Of a DNA stretch of 5,372 nt, positions 1 to 5,065 are shown piece by piece; the stretch's first letter is position 1; every line of letters begins with the position of its first letter. The notes under the pieces were generated by a model. It saw only the letters and a list, made by a program, of their open reading frames with translations, did no database searches and was not told the DNA's origin. The DNA comes from Anaerolineales bacterium UBA6663. Lineage in GTDB: Bacteria; Chloroflexota; Anaerolineae; Anaerolineales; UBA6663. A program made the translations under genes and the position numbers. Where the stretch lies: contig DKKP01000260.1 of assembly GCA_002455335.1 (NCBI GenBank), positions 2,131 through 7,502 on the forward strand. Direction: 5' to 3'.

Positions 1-635
1 GACGAGCCGCTGGGTGCTGCCGCGAACACGACCACCTGCAGGCTCGGGTTGACCTTGAAGGTATAGTCGACCGCCGCGCCGGCCTCATTCAACTTGACCG
101 GGGTGCCACCGCCGATCGGCACACCGTAGATCTCGAGCCGATTGCTCACATCCTGATAGGCCTGGTACACCACCCGGTTCGAGATCGGCTCGATCTCGAA
201 GGCATCGACGACACGGCCGCCGGTCACGAGTTGTCCGTTGAGCTTGACCCATGAGCCGCCGACAATCGGCGCGCTATAAAGCTCGCGCACCTCGTTGGTG
301 GTCTGGTCAGCCAGGTAGACCACGCGCACATTGTCCGGGTCGATCTTGAAGAGATCGACATTGCCGCCGGCGACCATGGGCCCGCTCAACCTGACCGCCG
401 ATCCACCCCCGATTGGCACGCGATACAACTCCACGCGATTGTCGACGTCTTGATCGGCTGTGTAGATCACGTACTGGCTGTCGGGCGTGATCGCGAAGCG
501 GTCGACATTGCCGTTCGCCACCAGGGTCGGGTTCAGCCTGACCGGCGTCGAACCGGCGATCGGCACGCTGTAGAGTTCATTAACCCCCTCGACAGCGGCG
601 TCCGCGATATACACCACGTACTCTGAATCGGGGCT
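1..635 (-). repeat. Tandem protein-level repeats of about 49 residues within the propeller gene
   Basis: Five unit starts can be seen in the translated minus strand: SPDSEYVVY (residue 50), TPDSQYVIY (99), DPDNVRVVY (148), EPISNRVVY (198) and NPSLQVVVF (245). Spacings are 49, 49, 50 and 47 residues, about 147 bases each. Within each complete unit a second conserved block recurs: ELYSVPIAGSTPVRLN, ELYRVPIGGGSAVRLS, ELYSAPIVGGSWVKLN and EIYGVPIGGGTPVKLN. The DNA is diverged between units, so these are old structural repeats of propeller blades rather than a recent tandem duplication. The last unit is cut by the window edge. Confidence 0.8.
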
Positions 636-782
636 GATTTGCCATCCATAACGGATGCTGGCGTGGGCCGGCAGCGGGCCGGTCAGCGAGCGCCAGGTTG
701 CCCGGGCCGGGGTGGGTAGCACCAGCAGCAGGGCAAACGCTGACGCGAGCAGGCTCAGGGTGAGACGGTGGGCTTTCGTCAT
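1..782 (-). CDS. Exported TolB/WD40-like beta-propeller repeat protein (3' end beyond window)
   Basis: The open frame runs from ATG at 782 to the left edge without a stop: 260 whole codons, C-terminus missing. Residues 1-28 look like a Sec signal peptide: MTKAHR basic start, hydrophobic LLASAFALLLVL core, then PTPARA before T29, a plausible signal peptidase I site. From residue 50 the mature part is made of units beginning near residues 50, 99, 148, 198 and 245. Each follows a pattern like xPDSxYVVYxADxxxxxxELYxVPIGGGxxVKLNxxxVxGGNVDxFxI. Such units are typical of PD40/TolB-like blades, usually five to seven per closed propeller, so at least one or two more should lie outside the window. No enzyme motif is visible. 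It is probably secreted or periplasmic and may bind a protein or ligand; the specific role is unknown. The ATG is chosen because AAGGAA sits 5 bases upstream and the signal peptide starts there. It is the second gene of an operon, 9 bases after the 67-residue gene. Confidence 0.87.
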   Translation of the reverse strand, partial: MTKAHRLTLSLLASAFALLLVLPTPARATWRSLTGPLPAHASIRYGWQISPDSEYVVYIADAAVEGVNELYSVPIAGSTPVRLNPTLVANGNVDRFAITPDSQYVIYTADQDVDNRVELYRVPIGGGSAVRLSGPMVAGGNVDLFKIDPDNVRVVYLADQTTNEVRELYSAPIVGGSWVKLNGQLVTGGRVVDAFEIEPISNRVVYQAYQDVSNRLEIYGVPIGGGTPVKLNEAGAAVDYTFKVNPSLQVVVFAAAPSGS

Positions 783-787
783 TGTTG

Positions 788-793
788 TTCCTT
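788..793 (-). promoter_or_regulatory. Ribosome binding site of the propeller gene, overlapping the upstream stop codon
   Basis: The minus strand reads TAAGGAACAACAATG. AAGGAA lies 5 bases before the ATG at 782, and the TAA stop of the 67-residue gene (794-792) shares its two last A bases with this Shine-Dalgarno sequence. A ribosome finishing the small gene would therefore stop on the binding site of the next, which is a typical arrangement for translational coupling. It also fixes the start of the propeller gene. Confidence 0.7.
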
Positions 794-995
794 ATGTGGG
801 GCGCGGTGGCGATTCGTCGCCCGCGCGCGTAGTCTCAGCGGGTAGGTCACGCTGATCGATCCAGTGCAGAAGCGCCTCCGGCTGCGCAAAGGGCCGTCGT
901 TCGCCGGTGTGGGGGTCTTCGAGTACCGCCCGCCAGGCGCCCTCGTCGGTCCACCACACCCGCAGCAAATAGGCCCGGTATTTGGGATTTGCCAC
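792..995 (-). CDS. Small conserved-looking protein of unknown function (67 residues)
   Basis: This frame starts with GTG at 995 and ends with TAA at 792-794. The product is MANPKYRAYLLRVWWTDEGA followed by WRAVLEDPHTGERRPFAQPE and a short Pro/Arg-rich tail. I take it as real for three reasons. AAGGAA (1003-1008) lies 7 bases before the GTG. Its stop overlaps the ribosome binding site of the next gene. The core 'YLLRxWxxxxxxWRAxLEDPHTGERxxFxxxxxLxxWI' resembles short stand-alone proteins I recall from Chloroflexota genomes; this is from memory, not a search. It has no signal peptide, membrane segment, Cys pair or obvious DNA-binding motif. The alternation of hydrophobic residues in YRAYLLRVWW and WRAVLED suggests small beta strands. 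It is the first gene of the operon with the exported propeller protein, and I cannot assign a function. Confidence 0.75.
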   Translation of the reverse strand: MANPKYRAYLLRVWWTDEGAWRAVLEDPHTGERRPFAQPEALLHWIDQRDLPAETTRAGDESPPRPT

Positions 996-1002
996 CCGTT
1001 AA

Positions 1003-1008
1003 TTCCTT
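1003..1008 (-). promoter_or_regulatory. Ribosome binding site of the GTG-started 67-residue gene
   Basis: AAGGAA on the minus strand is 7 bases upstream of the GTG at 995. It supports GTG as the start, because no ATG offers a better position in that frame. Confidence 0.6.
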
Positions 1009-1018
1009 GCCAGGAACC

Positions 1019-1060
1019 TTAGGCGTGTCCTCTCAAAAAACTCTAAAATACATAAAGGAA
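1019..1060. promoter_or_regulatory. AT-rich core of the divergent intergenic region, candidate promoter(s)
   Basis: Positions 1035-1057 form the only AT-rich island between the two divergent transcription units. On the plus strand TAAAAT (1044-1049) matches five of six bases of a sigma-70 type -10 box, but no good -35 box sits at the usual distance. The best, TTAGGC at 1019-1024, is poor and spaced 19 bases. On the minus strand TATTTT (1050-1045) is a weaker -10 candidate. AAAGGA at 1054-1059 looks like a Shine-Dalgarno sequence but has no start codon at normal distance (see the hairpin finding). Both divergent units need promoters and this is the likeliest site, but exact boxes are not established. 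Confidence 0.3.
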
Positions 1061-1063
1061 CTG

Positions 1064-1128
1064 GAGAACGACCGTGATCGGGCCCGGGGCTGGCACTGCC
1101 GGCCTCGGGCCTGCCCACGGTCGTTCTC
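1064..1128. repeat. Near-perfect 65-base hairpin between divergent genes
   Basis: The outer arms GAGAACGACCGTG (1064-1076) and CACGGTCGTTCTC (1116-1128) are perfect 13-base inverted repeats. Inside, 1081-1094 pairs with 1098-1111 as a 14-pair stem containing two G-T pairs and closing on the three-base loop ACT. The four bases on each side between the stems add two more pairs (C1079-G1113, G1080-T1112) and leave a 2x2 internal loop. About 29 of 31 positions can pair. It lies 12 bases before the regulator's ATG, so it would be in that gene's leader if transcription starts in the AT-rich core. It is not followed by a T run on the plus strand, so it is not a standard terminator for that direction. 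It could be an RNA leader structure, a REP/MITE-type repeat, or less likely a protein-binding dyad. Confidence 0.85.
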
Positions 1129-1140
1129 AACGAACAGCTT

Positions 1141-4068
1141 ATGTCGCGCCTCAACATAGACGCCCTCGGATCGCTGACCGTGACGCTGGATGCCCGGCCG
1201 CTCACGGGGCTTGACACTAAGAAGGTCAGGGCACTGCTTGTGTTATTGGCACTTGAGAGTCAGCGCGCGCATGCCCGTTCCGCGCTCTGTGGTCAACTGT
1301 GGCCCGAGCATGACGAGCGCGCCGCCCGGGCCAGCTTGAGCCAGGCCGTCAGCCAGTTGCGCCTGGCCCTCGGCGACAAGGGTGCTGAAAGGCCCTTCCT
1401 TCTCGTCACCCCCGACTCCATCCAACTCAACCCTGAGGCTGATGTACGGCTCGACGTGGCCGTCTTCCTTGACGCGATCCGCCGGGCCGAGCAGCACAAC
1501 CATCGCAGCTGGCGAACGTGCGGCGCCTGCGCGTCGGACCTGGAGCGCGCGCTGGCGTTATACCGCGGTGACTTCCTCGATCATTTTTTTCTGAACGACA
1601 GCACCCCCTTTGAAGAGTGGTCGGCGCTCTGGCGCGAACGTCTCCGTGCGCGCGCCTTGAGCGCACTCGAGCGCCTGGCCGAAAGGGCCGAGTGGATCGG
1701 CGACTTCGGCCTGGCCGGCGCCTGCACGACACGCATGATCGCGCTTGATCCCCTGTCGGAGACCGCCCGCCGTGAGCAGATGCGGCACCTGGCGCTGAAC
1801 GGCGAGTGGGCCGCGGCTGAGGCTCAGTATGATCAGTTGCGCCGGATGCTGAGTACTGAATTCCAGACCGAACCCGAAGCCGCCAGCCTCGCGCTGCACA
1901 GGCGGGTCCGCGCCCGCGACCTGACTGGCCTGCGCCTGCACGGGCCGGCGCCCGGTCTGCAGCCGTTTGGGCTCGGGCCCCTGATCGGGCGGTCACGAGA
2001 ACGCGAGGCCGTGCGGCAGTTGCTCGAGAACTCGGAGACGCGCGTCGTCACCGTGACCGGCGCGCCCGGGCTTGGCAAGACCCGGTTGGCGTTCGAGGTG
2101 GCCTACGATCTGCGGCACGCCTTCGAGCATGGGGTGCTCGTGGTCGAACTCGCACCCTTGACCAGCGCAGACCTGGTTCCGGCCGCCATCGCCGCCGTGC
2201 TCGGGGTCAAGGAGCAGGCGCGCCAGTCGTTGGCCGAGAGCCTTGGCCACTTCTTGCGTGACCGCCACCTGTTGATTGTGCTGGACAACGCCGAGCACCT
2301 GCTCGACGCCGCGCCCACGATCGCGTCGCTGGCCGCGAGCGGGGCGGGGGTCCATTTTTTGGTTACTAGCCGCGCGCCCCTGCGGATCCGGGCGGAGCAC
2401 CTCTACGCGCTCGATCCGATGGCCGCGGATGAGGCCCAGACCCTGTTCCGGGCCCGGGCTCGATCGGCTGCGCCCGAGTGGGCGATGGATGGGCCGGCGG
2501 CCGCCGACATCGCCGCAATCTGTGCGCAGGTGGATCATGTGCCGTTGGCGATCGAGCTGGTCGCCAGTCGGGCGAGATCGCTGGCCCTGGGCGAACTCCG
2601 GCAACAACTGTCGCGCGGTCTGAGTTCGTTGGGCGCAGGCTCGCGCGACCTGCCTGAGCGCCAACGCACCCTGCACGCCAGCATCGCCTGGAGTTACGAC
2701 AGGCTGCCCGATGAGGCGCAACGAGTGCTCAACGTCTTGAGTGTGTTCGCCGGGGGATTCACGTCCGATGCCGCCAGGGCAGTTGCCGGCGACGCGTCGA
2801 CCGGGGCCCTTGAACAACTGCTGGAGACGAGTCTGGTGACCGCGCGTGGCGGGCCGGATGAGATCCGCTTCGGCCTGCTCGAGACCGTGCGCGAGTTCGG
2901 TGCCGCGCGCCTGCGAGCCTGTGACGACGTGACCGAGATCCGCGACCGGCATCTCGTCTACTATGTGGCGTTGGCCGAACGCGCCTACGTGGAGCTGATC
3001 GGCCCGGAACAGGCCAGGTGGGGTCAGCGGGTTTTTTCCGAACTCGACAATCTGCGCGCGGCCGTCGCCTGGGCCCGGCACCAGGATCGGGTAGAGCCGG
3101 TCTTGCGCATCGCCACCGGGGTCTTCCGGTTTTTCTGGCAGCGCGGTCTGATGCGAGAAGGGCTGAGCTGGTTCGAACCGGCCCTGGCGCAACGGCAGGC
3201 CGCGCCACTTGATGTGCAATCCCGGGCGTTGCGCACGGCCAGTGTGCTCGCCTGGAGCCTGAGCGATTACGCCCGAGCCGTGGCCTGGAGTGAGGCCGCG
3301 ATCGATACCGGTCGACAGGCGGGATCAGCCGATCTGAACTCGGCAGCGATGACCAATCTCGGACTTGTACTCAAAGAGCAAGGCGAGTGGGAGCGCGCCA
3401 ACGCCATCCTGGCTGAAGCTGTTGCTCTCAACCGCGCTATCCCGGATCAGCCGCACCGGGTCAAGTTCGCGCTGGTCATCCGCGCCGGATTGTTGCTCAG
3501 ACTGGGCGACTGGGTCGAGGCTGAGAAAGCGTATGCCGAGGCCCTGAGCCACAATCGGACTGTCGGTGACGTCGAGGGCACCGCCAATGCGCTGTATGGC
3601 CTGGCCGTGACAGCCAGCCTGCGAGGCGAGATCGAGCAGGCGCGCCGCTTGTGCGCCGAATCGCTCGCGCTCTACACCAGCCTGAACCACCAGTACGGGA
3701 TTGGCTGGGTTCACTACCACTGGGGCATGATCGAGTTGAACGCCGGCGAACTCGGTCGCGCCGACGCGCTTCTTGAGCACAGCCTGGGGATCTGGCTTGC
3801 ACGCGAGGACGAGGCCAATACCGCCCACGTCCTCGATGGGCTGGCGCAGGTATTGGGACGGCGGGAGTGCTGGGGGCCGGCTGCCCAATGGCTCTGCACT
3901 GCTGAACGGATCCGCCTGGACTGTCAGGCCACACTGACCCCGTTCGAGACCCGGCAGCGGGTCGCCCTCATCGAACAGGCCCGTGCTGCGCTCGGTCCGG
4001 ATGCCTTTGAAACCGCCTGTGCCATCGGGAGAGCGAGGCATCCGAGCGAATGGGCATCGATGGGCTGA
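1141..4068 (+). CDS. AfsR/SARP-type transcriptional regulator: winged helix, BTAD, STAND ATPase, TPR (975 residues)
   Basis: Large cytoplasmic regulator. Residues 5-100 match the SARP winged-helix DNA-binding region (LGSLTVTLDARPLTG, then DTKKVRALLVLLALE, WPEHDERAARASLSQAVSQLR). Residues 105-255 are the bacterial transcriptional activator domain, with LYRGDFL at 140-146 and a CGAC pair (C127, C130). Residues 280-500 are an NB-ARC-like STAND ATPase: LIGRSRE, Walker A GAPGLGKT (307-314), Walker B LLIVLDNAEH (377-386), TSRAPL (409-414), VPLAIEL (467-473). A winged-helix-like segment follows (SIAWSYDRLPDEAQRVLNVL, about 514-533). Residues 640-930 hold TPR-like helical pairs that probably sense a ligand or partner. 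By family analogy, ATP binding and TPR-mediated sensing would switch DNA binding; the target genes are unknown. ATG 1141 is chosen because the in-frame stop at 1075-1077 lies upstream with no ATG, GTG or TTG between. No Shine-Dalgarno sequence precedes it. It is divergent from the propeller operon and convergent with menH, with a 22-base gap. Confidence 0.96.
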   Translation: MSRLNIDALGSLTVTLDARPLTGLDTKKVRALLVLLALESQRAHARSALCGQLWPEHDERAARASLSQAVSQLRLALGDKGAERPFLLVTPDSIQLNPEADVRLDVAVFLDAIRRAEQHNHRSWRTCGACASDLERALALYRGDFLDHFFLNDSTPFEEWSALWRERLRARALSALERLAERAEWIGDFGLAGACTTRMIALDPLSETARREQMRHLALNGEWAAAEAQYDQLRRMLSTEFQTEPEAASLALHRRVRARDLTGLRLHGPAPGLQPFGLGPLIGRSREREAVRQLLENSETRVVTVTGAPGLGKTRLAFEVAYDLRHAFEHGVLVVELAPLTSADLVPAAIAAVLGVKEQARQSLAESLGHFLRDRHLLIVLDNAEHLLDAAPTIASLAASGAGVHFLVTSRAPLRIRAEHLYALDPMAADEAQTLFRARARSAAPEWAMDGPAAADIAAICAQVDHVPLAIELVASRARSLALGELRQQLSRGLSSLGAGSRDLPERQRTLHASIAWSYDRLPDEAQRVLNVLSVFAGGFTSDAARAVAGDASTGALEQLLETSLVTARGGPDEIRFGLLETVREFGAARLRACDDVTEIRDRHLVYYVALAERAYVELIGPEQARWGQRVFSELDNLRAAVAWARHQDRVEPVLRIATGVFRFFWQRGLMREGLSWFEPALAQRQAAPLDVQSRALRTASVLAWSLSDYARAVAWSEAAIDTGRQAGSADLNSAAMTNLGLVLKEQGEWERANAILAEAVALNRAIPDQPHRVKFALVIRAGLLLRLGDWVEAEKAYAEALSHNRTVGDVEGTANALYGLAVTASLRGEIEQARRLCAESLALYTSLNHQYGIGWVHYHWGMIELNAGELGRADALLEHSLGIWLAREDEANTAHVLDGLAQVLGRRECWGPAAQWLCTAERIRLDCQATLTPFETRQRVALIEQARAALGPDAFETACAIGRARHPSEWASMG

Positions 4069-4090
4069 GGAGAGCGTGCGGCGTGGGGCT

Positions 4091-4903
4091 TTAGCGCTCC
4101 AGACCCGCGAACAGGGCCGCCAGAAACGCCTCGGGTTGTTCCATGTGAACGGTGTGGCCGGCAGCGGGCACGATCGTCGTGACCGCCTTTGGAAGCAGTT
4201 TCTGCATTCGGTCCGCGATATCAACGAACTTGGCATCGAGCGCCCCGACGATCAGATGGGTCGGGCGGTCGAAGGCCGCGAGCGCATCCCAGCCGCTGGG
4301 CTGGGCGCCAGTGCCCATGCCACGCAGGCTGTTCGCAAGGCCAACCGGGCCATTGCGAAGTCGGGCCTCGCGCAGAGTCAGGCGGACCGCGTCGGGCAGA
4401 GCCGATTGAGATGCAAAGAGCGGCAGCGACTCCCAGAAGGCGACAAAGGCCTGCACGCCGTCGTTTTCGATTCGGTTAGCCAGCGCTGCATCCGCGGCGA
4501 CGCGCGCCTCGCGCTCGGCCTGAGTCGCCAGACCCGGCGAGCCGCTCTCGAGGGTGAGCGTGACCACACGCTGCGGATGCGTCAACGCGACGTGCAGAGC
4601 CAGTCGAGCGCCCATCGAGTAGCCGACCCAGTGCGCGGACGCGATGCCGCGTGCGTCAAGCAGCGCGATCAGATCGGCAGTGGCCTGGTCGATTCGATAG
4701 CGTGTGGGGTCGGTTGGCGCGTCTGTCGCGCCGTGGCCCGGAAGGTCAGGTGCAAGCACGTGATAGCGCGCGGCGAGCTGAGCGGCGATCGCATCCCAGC
4801 TGGCGCTGCTGCCGGTGAAGCCGTGGAGCAGCACCACGGCCTCGGGGCCGGCGCCATATTCGACGACGTGGTAGTTCAGGCCGTTGAGGGTGTGGATGGG
4901 CAT
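4091..4903 (-). CDS. menH: Alpha/beta hydrolase, probable 2-succinyl-6-hydroxy-2,4-cyclohexadiene-1-carboxylate (SHCHC) synthase
   Basis: The 270-residue protein has the length and motif order of MenH, which removes pyruvate from SEPHCHC to give SHCHC in menaquinone synthesis in the cytoplasm. Visible motifs are LLHGFTGS (25-32, oxyanion region), APDLPGHG (51-58), the nucleophile elbow GYSMG with Ser96 (94-98), the likely acid Asp223 in VGALDAKF, and His250 in AAGHTVHMEQP. Arg100, four residues after the nucleophile, matches the substrate-binding Arg of Escherichia coli MenH. FWESLPLF (156-163) and NSLRGMGTGAQP (191-202) also fit MenH better than a general hydrolase. ATG 4903 begins a typical MenH start (MPIHTLNGLNYHVVEYG), but no Shine-Dalgarno sequence precedes it. 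The gene lies downstream of the ligase on the same strand with 151 bases between, most of them an inverted repeat. A general alpha/beta-fold hydrolase is the alternative, made less likely by the menE-like neighbour. Confidence 0.92.
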   Translation of the reverse strand: MPIHTLNGLNYHVVEYGAGPEAVVLLHGFTGSSASWDAIAAQLAARYHVLAPDLPGHGATDAPTDPTRYRIDQATADLIALLDARGIASAHWVGYSMGARLALHVALTHPQRVVTLTLESGSPGLATQAEREARVAADAALANRIENDGVQAFVAFWESLPLFASQSALPDAVRLTLREARLRNGPVGLANSLRGMGTGAQPSGWDALAAFDRPTHLIVGALDAKFVDIADRMQKLLPKAVTTIVPAAGHTVHMEQPEAFLAALFAGLER

Positions 4904-4942
4904 AGGCGCAATGGGTAGTGGGCAAGTGCTCGGGCAGAGACG

Positions 4943-5065
4943 GGGACGACTGACGTCGTTACTACACGACCATACGTCAACCTCACCTCTGACGAAGCGG
5001 CGGCGCTGTTGTTCTTCGGAGCGGTATCGATCCTTTGGTCATGTAGTGACGACGTCAGTCGTCCC
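4943..5065. repeat. Inverted repeat with two 30-base arms, MITE-like or paired REP-like palindromes
   Basis: The left arm 4943-4972 begins GGGACGACTGACGTCGTT and the right arm 5036-5065 is its reverse complement at 28 of 30 positions. Both differences are transitions, and in RNA one of them is a G-U pair and the other A-C. The 63-base interior (4973-5035) contains only a short CGAAG/CTTCG inverted repeat (4993-4997 and 5014-5018). Each arm also has its own small palindrome, ACGAC-TGAC-GTCGT. The whole is 123 bases and carries no transposase. No clear target-site duplication flanks it. It fills most of the gap between the two menaquinone genes, and its right arm contains the end of the ligase gene. 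The sequence shows the dyad directly; that it is a mobile or dispersed element is inference. Confidence 0.85.

Noticed and set aside
1031..1128. The hairpin 1064-1128 as an intrinsic terminator on the minus strand
   Set aside because: Read on the minus strand the stem is followed by a six-T run, but only about 24 bases later, and no gene would be entering from that side because the regulator reads away. The distance does not fit a standard terminator.
1583..1590. T-rich runs within the regulator gene (also near 2354 and 3032) as frameshift or terminator sites
   Set aside because: They encode phenylalanine-containing segments in an uninterrupted frame, with domain homology continuing on both sides, so there is no sign of frameshifting.
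1987..2700. The STAND ATPase as an Avs-like or other antiphage defence protein
   Set aside because: The N-terminus is a SARP winged helix plus BTAD, not a nuclease, protease or other effector, and the neighbours are not defence genes. A transcription regulator explains all domains.
1993..3219. A 408-codon minus-strand open frame
   Set aside because: It lies entirely antisense to the regulator's ATPase and TPR regions, whose motifs are clear. Its own translation has no recognisable domain.
4069..4100. Possible terminator between the convergent regulator and menH
   Set aside because: Only a five-pair stem (GAGCG 4072-4076 with CGCTC 4095-4099) can be drawn, with a long loop and no T run. This is too weak to call.
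3325..4236. A 303-codon minus-strand open frame
   Set aside because: It overlaps both the regulator C-terminus and the menH C-terminus in a different frame and shows no family motif.
3983..4918. A 311-codon plus-strand open frame
   Set aside because: It is antisense to menH across its whole length and overlaps the end of the regulator. Its translation is a low-complexity Arg/Gly/Ala mixture without domain motifs, as expected from a shadow frame in GC-rich DNA.
4984..5042. A 19-codon minus-strand open frame starting with ATG at 5042
   Set aside because: It begins inside a repeat arm, has no ribosome binding site, and its Arg/Pro/Thr-rich product looks like chance.
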